Source: Pseudomonas putida
GTDB taxonomy: Bacteria; Pseudomonadota; Gammaproteobacteria; Pseudomonadales; Pseudomonadaceae
Length of the DNA stretch: 64,000 nucleotides
Direction: 5' to 3'
NCBI RefSeq assembly: GCF_001941965.1
Contig: NZ_MKZO01000079.1
Span: 1-64,000 of the forward strand
A program made the translations under genes and the position numbers. The notes under the pieces were generated by a model. The model ran no database searches. It saw nothing but the letters and a program-made list of their open reading frames with translations, and was not told the DNA's origin. Shown here piece by piece: positions 7,322 through 16,872 of this stretch. Within the stretch, counting starts at the first letter, position 1. Each line of letters starts with the position of its first letter.

Positions 7322-9568
7322 ATGAACATGCCATCTATCAAGGCGCGCTTTCAAAGGTTCTATTGCCTGTCGGTGATGCGTATCCACCGGGCACGGACGA
7401 AAATCGGGATTTGGCAATCTCGACACGGCGTTAAATTTGGCGCTGCCGCCGTGTTGGCCGGGCTGCTGTTGACCTACTTCTCTCTTCCTTCCCTGACAAC
7501 GCTCGTGGGTGATTACTTCAAATCACCTGAAACGATTAGCGCGCTCAGAAGCCTCCTAGGTGGCACAGGCTCAGCGTTGATTGGTGCCGCTGCCATTGCA
7601 TTCTCGCTCATCGTGTTTGCTATGCAGACCAACGTCGAGAGAATGCCTCACGGCTTGTTTAGAAAGCTCAGTTCTGATCGCAGGCTGTTGGTGTCATTCC
7701 TGGGATCACTGCTGACAGCCATCACTATAGCGGGCACATCACTGATCCCAGGCGCCAGCTGGGCAATCCCTTCGATACTCGGTGCGCTATGGGGCATTGC
7801 TGTAATCATTTTCTTGTTTCTATATGCGTATCGCCGTGCCCTTCAACTCATCAACCCGCTTGAGCAGCTCAATCTAATGTCTGCTGCTGTGGGGCGAGAT
7901 TTGCGCAAATGGGGAAGACTTGCTGATAACGCCAGCATCCTGCTTGAGGAGGATCGGACTCCTGACCCTGGCGACGAGCGAAATCAGTTCAACGCTTCGA
8001 GGTCAGCGTTTTACAACGCCAACGCTTCTTGGGTGACCTCTACGCTCGAAGCGATTCACTACTGCGTTTCTTACGCGAAGCGCTTCGCAGGGCAGGGTGA
8101 CTACGACGTCACTGATTTCGCGTTCCGTCAGCTGGTGACAATCAACACTGCGTACTGCGAGGCCAAGCGAGGGACGTTTGTTGGCAGCAACCCTTTTGTT
8201 GAAATGTCAGGGGTGAGTGACCAGACGATAAATACGTCTCTTGAGCAGCTCAGGCAGACCATGCAAGACGCGCTGTCCAAAGGTGATGAGCGCCTGGCAG
8301 AGAGTACGTTGCGAGCCTTTCTTGCGTTGTATGGGGTTTACCTATGCATAGAGTATCCAGGTGGCGGGCAGGGGAAGCATCACGCGCTGCTCGCATCTAC
8401 TTACCTGGTGTCTGCAATCGAAACGGTCATACCTCACGATAAACCTGACTTGATGATGCATGGCGTTCGACTGGTGGGCAAAGCGTCTAGATTGGCTTTG
8501 CGCCATAAGATTCCCAATGAGAGCGCTGGCTTGGCGGAAAAGCTAGGCAAGCTTGCCTTGGTGGGGGTAGTGAAATCGAATCATCAACCCGTCACGCTGA
8601 CCGTATTCGAGCAGCTGGCGGAGGTTACCTTCGATCTACTAGTTGAGGGTAAGCATGATATTCACTTCGCCATCAGCAAGCTGCGTGAGGCGGTCTCAAC
8701 CGCGTCGCAATGTTTTCTCGGAACAACCGATAGTGTTATTGCGTCCGTGCATTCCAGTACGCTTGGGCCATATTATTCGAGCACGAGCACTCGATCGCTA
8801 AGGCATCGCCTCACATCTCTGGTGAATGAACTGCTGGTGGCCCCTGAAGAGCACGAGCAAGCGGCAAGGATCATTTCAAACATCACCACTTGGGCGCATC
8901 AGATCTACCTTCCGCACAGGGAGCTCCTCCAGCTAGCCGTGCAAAAGCGATCTCAATTCACGTTCGACGCTATTGAGTGGATTATTGGTATCTCTGAACT
9001 ATTGGCTGCTGTTTCACACGCTCCTGCCTGTCCAGAACACCTCCAGGATGAGCTCAGTCGTCACGCGATCTGGCTTATAGACTCGATTTCCTGGCTTCCG
9101 GATGATAGAGACGCAGTAACATTCATCGAAACCTTCGCACTCACTGAGAACCTTTTTGAGGCTGCCTGGCGCAGCCATACACAGGGCTCTAGCGCGCTTT
9201 ATGAAACATGCAAAGCGCGGCTGCTTGAGTGGGCAAAAAAAGGAGGCAAGCATGAGACGGGCTGGCAAATCCTGGACTCTTCAATGAAGGCCTTAGTGGC
9301 ACTGGCCATTCAGGAGGGGACTGAGGATTCTGTCGTGCAGCTCAAGTCTCAGATTGCCAGAATGGTAGCGAGTGAAGGTGCTCCATCTCCAGAGTCCCGT
9401 CAGCAAACAGCTGAACGGTTGGCCGTGCGTGCGCGGAGGCCGGGGCAGCATCCGGCTTTGCGTGCTATCGATCGTGTCCTTGATCATCAAGATGCTGACA
9501 GGGTACGCGAAGCACTGATGGAAGTTGCGCAGCTGTTAAGGGGGGAGGCCTTGCCTGAGTCTCAATGA
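7322..9568 (+). CDS. large membrane protein, DUF2254-like N-terminus
   Basis: From ATG 7322 (MNMPSIKARFQRFY; GGGGAG and GAAGGA upstream) the protein has about 748 aa. The longer open frame upstream has no protein-like content. Four hydrophobic segments lie in the first 170 residues (AAAVLAGLLLTYFSLPS; ALIGAAAIAFSLIVFAM; VSFLGSLLTAITIAG; ILGALWGIAVIIFLFLYAY). The stretch FSLIVFAMQTNVERMPHGLF recalls DUF2254 membrane proteins. The remaining 550 residues are soluble and helical. Function is unknown. It stands alone on its strand between two suspected defence loci, so a defence role is possible but only inferred. Confidence 0.6.
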   Translation: MNMPSIKARFQRFYCLSVMRIHRARTKIGIWQSRHGVKFGAAAVLAGLLLTYFSLPSLTTLVGDYFKSPETISALRSLLGGTGSALIGAAAIAFSLIVFAMQTNVERMPHGLFRKLSSDRRLLVSFLGSLLTAITIAGTSLIPGASWAIPSILGALWGIAVIIFLFLYAYRRALQLINPLEQLNLMSAAVGRDLRKWGRLADNASILLEEDRTPDPGDERNQFNASRSAFYNANASWVTSTLEAIHYCVSYAKRFAGQGDYDVTDFAFRQLVTINTAYCEAKRGTFVGSNPFVEMSGVSDQTINTSLEQLRQTMQDALSKGDERLAESTLRAFLALYGVYLCIEYPGGGQGKHHALLASTYLVSAIETVIPHDKPDLMMHGVRLVGKASRLALRHKIPNESAGLAEKLGKLALVGVVKSNHQPVTLTVFEQLAEVTFDLLVEGKHDIHFAISKLREAVSTASQCFLGTTDSVIASVHSSTLGPYYSSTSTRSLRHRLTSLVNELLVAPEEHEQAARIISNITTWAHQIYLPHRELLQLAVQKRSQFTFDAIEWIIGISELLAAVSHAPACPEHLQDELSRHAIWLIDSISWLPDDRDAVTFIETFALTENLFEAAWRSHTQGSSALYETCKARLLEWAKKGGKHETGWQILDSSMKALVALAIQEGTEDSVVQLKSQIARMVASEGAPSPESRQQTAERLAVRARRPGQHPALRAIDRVLDHQDADRVREALMEVAQLLRGEALPESQ

Positions 9569-9740
9569 CCTTGAAGCTTGTTCAGTTGGTTATTGAGCCA
9601 AGGGAAACTGTTAGGGAACAGCCGCGCTGCAGTATCACGGGCTGCGCTATGTGCAGCGGTAGCCTAGGCGTCCATCACCAAGATTTTGGCGGCCTATGTA
9701 GCTACCACTATCATCTTGCCTAGAAAGACGACTAAGCCAG

Positions 9741-10772
9741 CTACCTGGCTTTCTTGAACGGTTTGAAAAGCTTGTCGGGAACGATGTAAAGGTCGCCATT
9801 TGCGCGTGAGCAAGCCACGTACAGCTTGTTCCGAGTCTGAGGATTGGCTTCGTGTAAATTGCCATTCTGGTATCGTTTCCAGGTATCGGCGCCCAATACG
9901 ACACACACGTGCTCGAAGTGATCCATGCCTTTGCTCGCTCCCCAGTTCAGCGAGTGGCAATCGTATTTGTCGTGTTCCTTCAAGAAGAGCTTCACGACGT
10001 TTGGATCGGCGTGAAGGGTTGCGGCTTGTCCAGGTTCTTCGATCGTAATGATCTCACTGACCCGCTCCTGCTGCGCGCCCATGGTGATCTGCAGCTTTGC
10101 GGTGATGAAATCGCAGACGGTTGTAGAACACCGCCAGCTGTGCCCCAGAGTGGTTTTGTCCACCTTGATTCCGGTGTCACGGAATCGTTTCTCGTACTTG
10201 GTGATGTCTTCATGGAGCGATTTATTAACCGAACCGTCCCGGCTGGTGTCGTAAGTATGCTGATAGAAGTCACCAACAAAGGTCATACCCGCCTTTGCTT
10301 TCGAGATATCCAGCAGTAGGTTGAAGTCGTGGCCGGCGAAATCCTGCACCTCATCGACGTAGACATAGTCATAGAAACGCTCGATCCGCGCGCGTATGGC
10401 CGGTATGCATTTCCTCATCTCCAGCAATTTAGCCAGGCGGTTGTAGTAGAGCCTTCGACTCCCATCCCTAAAGCGCGCCATGTCGCTGAGCGGTGTCCGG
10501 GGGTTGGTTGGCAGTCGGAAGTTCATGCCCCGGGTATCCAGCTCTAATTGCAGCAGTGGGCGGTAACAAAAACCGTGCAAAAAGGAGAAGTACGTCATGA
10601 CGGTGATGTTGGGCGGGATCGTCCCGAATTTTTGGATGATGCGATGTCGAAGGTGGCGATAGTTGTTCTCGGTATAGGTGACGATCAGAGCGCGCTGGTC
10701 AAGGCTCAGGCGATCAATCACCAGGCTGGTTTTCCCGGATCCGGCAACCGCGAAAATCACGCTCTTATCCAC
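9741..10772 (-). CDS. gajB: Gabija-like GajB, short UvrD/Rep-type helicase
   Basis: The 343 aa protein shows the superfamily 1 motifs in order: Walker A AVAGSGKTS (8-16), motif II YVDEVQDF, motif III FVGDFYQHTYD, motif IV SWRCST, motif V SKGMDHFEHVCVV, motif VI YVACSRA. It is shorter than the founding GajB (about 490 aa) and seems to lack large 1B/2B insertions. Its start overlaps the OLD-type gene by 16 bases, the gajA-gajB order of Gabija systems. In Gabija, GajB senses nucleic-acid ends or replication intermediates and works with GajA to stop phage. The helicase family is certain; the Gabija assignment follows from the pairing. Confidence 0.8.
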   Translation of the reverse strand: MDKSVIFAVAGSGKTSLVIDRLSLDQRALIVTYTENNYRHLRHRIIQKFGTIPPNITVMTYFSFLHGFCYRPLLQLELDTRGMNFRLPTNPRTPLSDMARFRDGSRRLYYNRLAKLLEMRKCIPAIRARIERFYDYVYVDEVQDFAGHDFNLLLDISKAKAGMTFVGDFYQHTYDTSRDGSVNKSLHEDITKYEKRFRDTGIKVDKTTLGHSWRCSTTVCDFITAKLQITMGAQQERVSEIITIEEPGQAATLHADPNVVKLFLKEHDKYDCHSLNWGASKGMDHFEHVCVVLGADTWKRYQNGNLHEANPQTRNKLYVACSRANGDLYIVPDKLFKPFKKAR

Positions 10773-12322
10773 TGGATCGCCTCCTGGATGTAGGTAGGTG
10801 CGACGAGTTCTTCTGGCTTCTTCGTAAGGAGCTCGAACGCCACATCCGCCTTGTTTTTGAGCATGTAATCCTGAACCGTTAGGGTCTTGCGTGCTCCCCC
10901 GAATAGACCGTCACAGGTTTTCTGGTTGTCGAGGTAAAGGCCGATCTCGAACGTAGAGCGCTCATTGTTCTCGTCAGCGAAAATCCGGGCACCGTCGTAC
11001 AGGCTGGTCTTGTAGTTCTCGACGCAATTCTGCTGGTGGTCATGGTCGTTGTCCCGGATTGCCGCGACTCTGATCCCAAGGAGCTTGCCGAGCTCTAGAT
11101 AGCGTTTGAAGCTGGTACCACCGATCGAAATGATGTGGACGTTGTCTGACTGCGGAGTGGTTCCCGCGTGCTTGTTATAGAAGTGTTCCAGAAGGATGAA
11201 TTCGGCGTCCCCCTCGACCAAAATGACCCTGTTCGACAAGGCAAACTCAAGCACATTGTTGTCCGGGGCCTTCATGAAAAATTCGGCAGTGGACTCCGTC
11301 AGATCCTTGAGCCGGCCTGCCTTTTGCTCGGTTCCCAGGAGTAGAGCTCGACGAAGATCGAGTCGTGAACAGATGTGACTACTGTGGGTGGCGATGAAGA
11401 GTTGGGTTCCCTGGGTGCGGGTCAGACGTTCTACCAGGCGCTTCATGTTCGTGTGGCTCAGATGGTTCTCGGGCTCTTCGAGCAACAAGGCGTGTAGGCC
11501 ACCTCTGGCATCATGCTTCTGCAGCGCAAAATTGGTCTTGATGAAACACTGCTCGCCCTTGCCACGGTTTTCGATTGGGATCCCTTCCTTGGTGATCACC
11601 AGGTCAGTTTCCAGATTCGAACGCACGCTGGTTCGCAATGCGAACTGGTACTCGCCCAGCTTGGCATTCAGCTCCTTGAGATTGTCTCTTTGGAAGCCTT
11701 CCTTGCCCTGACGGTATTGGTTTTCGAGCCGATGGCGGTCTGGCACTTGGGTGTGAAAACCGAACACCGTCCGTGTGTATTCCCGTGCGGCGTACTCGGT
11801 GTCGATTCGAGAGCTGTCGATGAGTAGGTGCTTCACAGGCCTTCGATAACTGACGTGGGGTGCCCCGGAGAAGGTGGAGAACTGCACCGCGTAGTATTCG
11901 TATGGAAAGCTCTCTTTGTTATCCCGAAGCAGTTCAAGAATGGTTCCGCCGAAATCCTCCACCAAGGGAACGATGGCCAAACGCAGGCCATCGCTATCTG
12001 CCCCCGTCGAGTTCTGGCGTCCGTACAGGCCCTGGTCATCACCCGCTTCAAGAAAAACGTCCACTATCACCTCTGGCAGCAAATCGAGGCGGGCTGGGCC
12101 TGCCAGAAATTTCCTCACTGCAGATTGGTTCAGTAACGCTTCGTAGCCAATGGTTTCGACCCGGTTGCGACTCGCGCTCAATGCGAGGTCAAGGGCTAGT
12201 AGGACGCTGCTCTTGCCCGTCTCATTGTCCCCGATCAATACGTTGGTGCCGGCATCAAACTGAAGAGTCAGATCGCAAAAGCTTTTGAAATTGTGCAGCA
12301 CGAGTTTGGTGATGGCCGGCAT
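10757..12322 (-). CDS. gajA: Gabija-like GajA, OLD-family ATPase with Toprim nuclease
   Basis: The 521 aa protein carries an ABC-type ATPase domain: Walker A IGDNETGKSS (30-39), Walker B LLLEEPENHLSH, switch histidine in ATHSSH. A C-terminal Toprim domain follows: VILVEGDAEF with the metal-binding Glu, and IRDNDHD with the Asp pair. This is the class 2 OLD architecture, the class found next to a UvrD-type helicase, and in Gabija it is a sequence-specific nickase inhibited by nucleotides. It sits 42 bases downstream of the unknown gene at 12365-13294 and overlaps gajB, so all three are probably one operon. All catalytic residues expected for activity appear intact. Confidence 0.85.
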   Translation of the reverse strand: MPAITKLVLHNFKSFCDLTLQFDAGTNVLIGDNETGKSSVLLALDLALSASRNRVETIGYEALLNQSAVRKFLAGPARLDLLPEVIVDVFLEAGDDQGLYGRQNSTGADSDGLRLAIVPLVEDFGGTILELLRDNKESFPYEYYAVQFSTFSGAPHVSYRRPVKHLLIDSSRIDTEYAAREYTRTVFGFHTQVPDRHRLENQYRQGKEGFQRDNLKELNAKLGEYQFALRTSVRSNLETDLVITKEGIPIENRGKGEQCFIKTNFALQKHDARGGLHALLLEEPENHLSHTNMKRLVERLTRTQGTQLFIATHSSHICSRLDLRRALLLGTEQKAGRLKDLTESTAEFFMKAPDNNVLEFALSNRVILVEGDAEFILLEHFYNKHAGTTPQSDNVHIISIGGTSFKRYLELGKLLGIRVAAIRDNDHDHQQNCVENYKTSLYDGARIFADENNERSTFEIGLYLDNQKTCDGLFGGARKTLTVQDYMLKNKADVAFELLTKKPEELVAPTYIQEAIQWIRA

Positions 12323-12364
12323 GAGCGTTTCCTGTTTGACCTTCGGCAGGGGGGCAAGCGTTCA

Positions 12365-13294
12365 TCAGTCGAGTTTGGATACCTGGGCTTTCAGAACCAA
12401 GGTCAATGTCAATCTGCGTTTAGTGAGGGTTTTGAAGCGTCCCTCCCTAGGGGCTTTCTCGGGTGCGGTTGTGGAGTGTTTCCACATGCCCAAAACTACG
12501 ACCTCATCGTCCTTTTCAATGCCTTTGAGCCACGCTGAATCCCTGGCCCAAATGCTCACCTCCAGGCCAATACCATTCTCTGCGTCATCCGGATCGACTC
12601 GGAACTTGTTCATCTGCAGGTTGATAACGTTCTTGGTCTTGTCACCCCTGATTTCAGTCCTGACGCTGCTCACCGCACCTTGAATCGCGACGGGATGTTG
12701 AACTGCGTTGTGCGACACTGCGTAATATGCTTCCGCGTGGCGCTCCGGTTCGAAATAGAACTGATTCCAGGCGACCTTCACATTGCCCTCAAACACCAGC
12801 TCCAGATGCTGTTCGATGTCCTGGTCTTTGTCACAGAGTGCGCGGAGCTTCAGGGCCCGCTTGGCGGAGTTGATGTATGCAGGAAGAGGATTTGGGTTGT
12901 GGGTGTAAGTCCGACCGGCTGTAGCACGAGAGCCCCCATCGTCCTCGAAATTACGACCACCTTTTTCTAGGGCTTCCTTGATCATGACCAGACGCATCCG
13001 GTAACGATTGTGCTGGATGCTTTCGATCAGATCTTCGGAGGTGCTGGCAATCTCGTTAATTTCCTCGTCCACCCCGAAACGACAATTCGTGGCATGAGCA
13101 CCTTTGGGATAGAGACGAAAATAACCTTGGACGAAAACAGACTTGTCATACATTTCCCGGGTGTACGGTGGGTTATGAGCGACTGGCGTACCGCATTTGC
13201 ATTGAAGAGGTTCGGCACCCGTGCCCTTGGTGTATGTTTCTGCTTCCCATCTATCGCCGTTTTGGTCGAAGGCGTGATCCATTTTGATGCCCAT
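12365..13294 (-). CDS. unknown Cys-motif protein heading the Gabija-like operon
   Basis: A 309 aa protein starting at MGIKMDHAF, where GGAG lies 5-8 bases upstream; the GTG two codons earlier is less likely. The N-terminus has CKCGTPVAHNPPYT, followed by FRLYPKGAHATNCRFG, a CxC...H...C pattern that could bind zinc. Similar cysteine/histidine blocks precede nuclease domains in CoiA-like proteins, but I see no nuclease motif here. The C-terminal third (EVSIWARDSAWLKGIEKDDE, VVVLGMWKH) is strand-rich and could be an OB fold. It is not part of classical two-gene Gabija. Shared operon and spacing suggest an accessory or regulatory subunit. Confidence 0.7.
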   Translation of the reverse strand: MGIKMDHAFDQNGDRWEAETYTKGTGAEPLQCKCGTPVAHNPPYTREMYDKSVFVQGYFRLYPKGAHATNCRFGVDEEINEIASTSEDLIESIQHNRYRMRLVMIKEALEKGGRNFEDDGGSRATAGRTYTHNPNPLPAYINSAKRALKLRALCDKDQDIEQHLELVFEGNVKVAWNQFYFEPERHAEAYYAVSHNAVQHPVAIQGAVSSVRTEIRGDKTKNVINLQMNKFRVDPDDAENGIGLEVSIWARDSAWLKGIEKDDEVVVLGMWKHSTTAPEKAPREGRFKTLTKRRLTLTLVLKAQVSKLD

Positions 13295-13668
13295 AGTCAC
13301 TCCTCATGTCAAAGCCGGATCCGATCCCATGTCATATCGAGCCTGAAACCAGGGGGCGCTCTGCCGGCGACTGGGTGGTAGCCGATACGGTTGCGCTCCA
13401 GATATTACGGACACCTCTATCGTTCTAGTTTCTGGCTATATGCCATCAGTGTACCGATCGAGGGCTGGTCTTCAAGTAGGGACTACTCGTACAGAGCCGA
13501 CGTCCATCCCCGCAACGCTCGGTTCTATGGCATCAAGTTGGGGGCCGCGCTTGCGAAGGTTTTCCGGTCGACTGGTTTTCCAGTCGCACCAGTCTCGCTC
13601 CGCACTGCGGCCCCTGATGACATTCGGCCTCTGATAAACTCCCTGTTTTTTCGCGGTGTGGTTGGCGG
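13295..13668. other. 374-base intergenic region
   Basis: It contains the promoter of the minus-strand Gabija-like operon and the upstream region of the zinc-finger gene. The open frames crossing it on both strands have no recognisable content. No clear repeat or hairpin was seen. Confidence 0.4.
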
Positions 13669-13869
13669 ATGACAATGGAGTGGCAGCCAAAGCGCGAACC
13701 GATCCAGGAGGAACAATGCCCGGTCTGCCAGCATGGTGTCGTGCTTCAGCGCACGGGTAAGTTCGGTGATTTCAAATCCTGCTCGGGCTTTCCTCGCTGC
13801 AAATACAAACCCGGTAAGCCGAAACGCCATGGAGCTCGGCAGCCAAAACTGACCCGTCGTCCGTATTGA
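13669..13869 (+). CDS. mini-protein with a topoisomerase-type C4 zinc finger
   Basis: The 66 aa protein consists almost entirely of one zinc finger: CPVCQHGVVLQR, then GDFKSCSGFPRCKYK. This is the zf-C4 module found in several copies at the C-terminus of DNA topoisomerase I, where it binds DNA. A basic tail (KPKRHGARQPKLTRR) follows. Two start ATGs (13669 and 13675) are possible and neither has a clear ribosome site. It may be a free-standing DNA-binding protein or the remnant of a topoisomerase or nuclease gene. Confidence 0.6.
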   Translation: MTMEWQPKREPIQEEQCPVCQHGVVLQRTGKFGDFKSCSGFPRCKYKPGKPKRHGARQPKLTRRPY

Positions 13870-14014
13870 TTCCGTCGTCGGCCTTGATCTAGGGTGCGAT
13901 CGCATCGCGCAGTCGACGATCGATAACCCAAGCCCGCCGATCAGCTCCAGCACCGTGCGGCATATCTGCTGAGTGACGTCGTCTGCCGCTAACCTGTCCC
14001 TGAGGGAGTGACAC

Positions 14015-16168
14015 ATGCGTATTACAGGACGTAGTGAGCCCGAGGTGTTCGCTGACCTTGGCGCGCTTACCGCCAAACCGGGTTACGTTCACGCGATCGC
14101 TTTCATCTGCCATCGCGATAACATGGTCGCCTTTCGAGATGAGTACACCGTTTCTGATCTGAGTGAGCTCTACGGCCCCAATCGACTTCTCAGAACGGAA
14201 ATCAACACCCTGCTAGGGCTGATGGTGCGCCAGCCGTTGGATCTGACGCTCCCGGAGCCTGCTCAAATCCAAGCTTATGTAGAAAAAACCGATGCGCTGA
14301 TGGCTGAGCTCCATGGCTCAATGAACAGCGTCATCTTCGAGGCGCTGAAGCGCAGATCTGCGAGCGCGACAGATCGCATGTCTATTTGGGAAGGGCCGGC
14401 GCTGAGGGAGCCAATCTTCTACGGCCCGGAGTCCGCTTACAGTTTCCAGTACAGAGATTTTTTCGTCGACAAGCACGAGCACGATGACGCTTGGCTTCAG
14501 CAGAATAAGGGCTTCACGAGTCGTCAGGCACAAACAGTTGCCCGTGCAATGTGTTCGCTCATGGACTTACGCGCAACCCAGCTGCACCAAAATGGTAAGA
14601 AAGCACTGGAAGCCGTCACTTCACCTCTAGCTCACTTCGAGTTCACCACTGAAGAAGTCGCTCGAAAAACTGGGCTGGACATTGGTGTCGTACAGGCGGT
14701 GTTTGAGGCATTGACGTTCACCGGTCAGAACGCGGAATTTCGGGAGCTGGGGGATTACAACAGCGTGGTCGGGACGCCGTTGTTGCCGACTGATCGCGGG
14801 TCGGTGCTTCTCTTCATGCACTACGCAATTTACGAATCACTCTACGAGTCACCGTTCTTTTGGATGAAAGACGACCATGTCTATCGCCGACTCGCCTCTG
14901 ACAACCGTGGCGCTTTCGTTGAGCGTTTTGCTTACAAACGATTAGCTGCGGTCTTTGGAAGAGCCAGCGTTTTCACCAACGTCAACATTCTTGACGGGAA
15001 GAATAGGGCTGGAGAGGCTGACGTGCTGGTGATCTTCGGTGACCGCATGATCATCGTTCAAGCCAAAGCGAAGAAGCTAACACTGGCCGCACGGAAGGGG
15101 AACGATGGTCAGCTCAAGGCTGACTTCGCTGCGGCTATTCAGAAGGCCTCTGATCAAGCGTGGGACTGTGCTGAGGCGATTCTCTCCGGCAGGTGCCGGA
15201 TGATCGATGATGCGGGGTGCGAGATCGCCATGCCTAATTCGATCAAAGAGATCTTCCCGTTCTGCGTGGTATCTGACCACTATCCTGCGCTAGCGCTCCA
15301 GGCGAGCCAATACCTTGAGTTCGAAACCACGGAGATCGTCCGGGCCCCGTTGGTTATGGACGTTTTCCTACTGGACGTCCTGACGGAAATGTTGGACTCC
15401 CCCCTGCGACTCCTCAGCTACGTACGCTTGCGGGCGATCGCACGTGACAAACTCAGAGTTAGCCATGAGCTGACAGCACTAGGTTATCACCTGAATCAAA
15501 ATCTCTGGCTCGACTCAACCTACAGCATGGCATCGGTGGACGACTCGTTCGCAGGTGACGTGGATGTGGCGATGACGGTGCGCAGGGAAGGAATCCCAGG
15601 GAAAAGAACACCACCAGGTATTCTGACGCACATGCTAGGTACCCAGTATGAGCAGTTGATTGCCCAGATTGAGCGAGCAGCAGATCCTGCAATGCTTGAG
15701 CTTGGTTTCGTGCTGCTGTCGCTGGATAGCAGGGCGTGTCAGCACATCCACCAGGGTATAGCCGGTATCACGGGTATGGCCATGAGAGATGGACGCCCTC
15801 ACGACTTCACCTTTGCCATTGATGGAGGGGAGGCGGGAATTACGTTCCATTGCTACCCAGCTCCAGATCCTGACGCGATTGAACACCTGAAACTGCATTG
15901 TGAAAAACGCAAGTACGTGGAGCAAGCTGCTACATGGTTCGGTGTTTCCGTCAATACGCAGGGAAAAATTCAATTCGGCATGATGTACAACCTACCCTGG
16001 GCTCAATCAGACGTGATGGACGAGCTGACTAAGGGAATGCGAAAGCCTGTAGCCATGAGCGCGGCGATGAAAATTTTGCAGAGAGGCATGAGGCACGTGG
16101 AGCCGGGCCGCAATGAAGCATGCCCATGCGGTAGTGGAAAAAAATACAAGAAGTGCTGTCGCTCTTGA
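14015..16168 (+). CDS. SEC-C protein with a nuclease-like central domain
   Basis: A 717 aa protein with a good ribosome site (GAGGGAG). The centre (about residues 315-385) reads AFVERFAYKRLAAVFG, then GEADVLVIFGDRMIIVQAKA. That is the D...QxK core of NERD/Mrr-type PD-(D/E)xK domains. The end (GRNEACPCGSGKKYKKCCRS) is a SEC-C zinc-binding motif, found in SecA and in many stand-alone proteins of defence islands. No membrane segments are evident. A DNA- or RNA-degrading defence role is plausible but inferred. Its direction is opposite to the Gabija-like operon. Confidence 0.7.
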   Translation: MRITGRSEPEVFADLGALTAKPGYVHAIAFICHRDNMVAFRDEYTVSDLSELYGPNRLLRTEINTLLGLMVRQPLDLTLPEPAQIQAYVEKTDALMAELHGSMNSVIFEALKRRSASATDRMSIWEGPALREPIFYGPESAYSFQYRDFFVDKHEHDDAWLQQNKGFTSRQAQTVARAMCSLMDLRATQLHQNGKKALEAVTSPLAHFEFTTEEVARKTGLDIGVVQAVFEALTFTGQNAEFRELGDYNSVVGTPLLPTDRGSVLLFMHYAIYESLYESPFFWMKDDHVYRRLASDNRGAFVERFAYKRLAAVFGRASVFTNVNILDGKNRAGEADVLVIFGDRMIIVQAKAKKLTLAARKGNDGQLKADFAAAIQKASDQAWDCAEAILSGRCRMIDDAGCEIAMPNSIKEIFPFCVVSDHYPALALQASQYLEFETTEIVRAPLVMDVFLLDVLTEMLDSPLRLLSYVRLRAIARDKLRVSHELTALGYHLNQNLWLDSTYSMASVDDSFAGDVDVAMTVRREGIPGKRTPPGILTHMLGTQYEQLIAQIERAADPAMLELGFVLLSLDSRACQHIHQGIAGITGMAMRDGRPHDFTFAIDGGEAGITFHCYPAPDPDAIEHLKLHCEKRKYVEQAATWFGVSVNTQGKIQFGMMYNLPWAQSDVMDELTKGMRKPVAMSAAMKILQRGMRHVEPGRNEACPCGSGKKYKKCCRS

Positions 16169-16312
16169 GTTTATTGCGCCCGCTTTGCGCTGTGCACTAG
16201 TAGGGCAATTCGCACGAATGTAGTGGCCTGTGGCTCAAGGTGCCGGAAAGCAGATCTCTGCGTTTTGTCGCTTGCTGCGACCTACTAAGATTTTTGAGCG
16301 TTTAAGTGCGTC

Positions 16313-16768
16313 TTATGCCTCATGCTTCTTTTCTATCGGCATCAGTGCCATGCCTGCAAACTCATCAATAGCTTCTTCAAGAATCCATTCGTCTTCAATT
16401 CGAATGAGTAGTTCGCTGTGCGCGTCAGACTCAGCCAGAGATTTGAAGTCTGGGAAAGAATGAAACTCAGAGTCCATTGCCGTTGATCTCACGACGTCCC
16501 GAATATCGCTTTCGTCTGCAGCAGTTGTGTAGTCGCAGTCGGCATCAAGGTTGACACGACTATCCGAGAATTCGTTCGCAACGGAGTGGATGGTCTTGCG
16601 CAATTCTGCGGCTTCTTCCGCGGAAAGATTTAGCTGGGTGGTTACTACTTCGACAGCCTTTGCATTCCATGATTCAGTGCTGGAGTGATAGTCGAAGCAA
16701 AACTCATTGTAAGCGCTGAGTGTTTTGCGAATCAGGTCAGTGTCATTGGTTTGAATTACGGCTGTCAT
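16313..16768 (-). CDS. hypothetical acidic 151 aa protein
   Basis: Strongly acidic, helical protein (NLSAEEAAELRKTIHSVANE; ESDIRDVVRSTAMDSEFH) with no recognised motif. It ends MALMPIEKKHEA. It lies about 100 bases downstream of another acidic small protein on the same strand, so the two may be co-transcribed. Acidity and position near the mobilisation genes might suggest an anti-restriction or DNA-mimic role, but nothing in the sequence proves it. Confidence 0.55.
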   Translation of the reverse strand: MTAVIQTNDTDLIRKTLSAYNEFCFDYHSSTESWNAKAVEVVTTQLNLSAEEAAELRKTIHSVANEFSDSRVNLDADCDYTTAADESDIRDVVRSTAMDSEFHSFPDFKSLAESDAHSELLIRIEDEWILEEAIDEFAGMALMPIEKKHEA

Positions 16769-16872
16769 GATGAATTTCTCTTGCTCGGTTGGTGTTTTTA
16801 GGTGTGAATGGTTTAAATGCAGTCACTGATGTTGAAGTGGTCGAAACCGGACGCATGGGTTGGGGTTGGCGT

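Noticed and set aside
13525..14076. 183-codon minus-strand frame before the SEC-C gene
   Set aside because: Overlaps the zinc-finger gene and has no motif or ribosome site.
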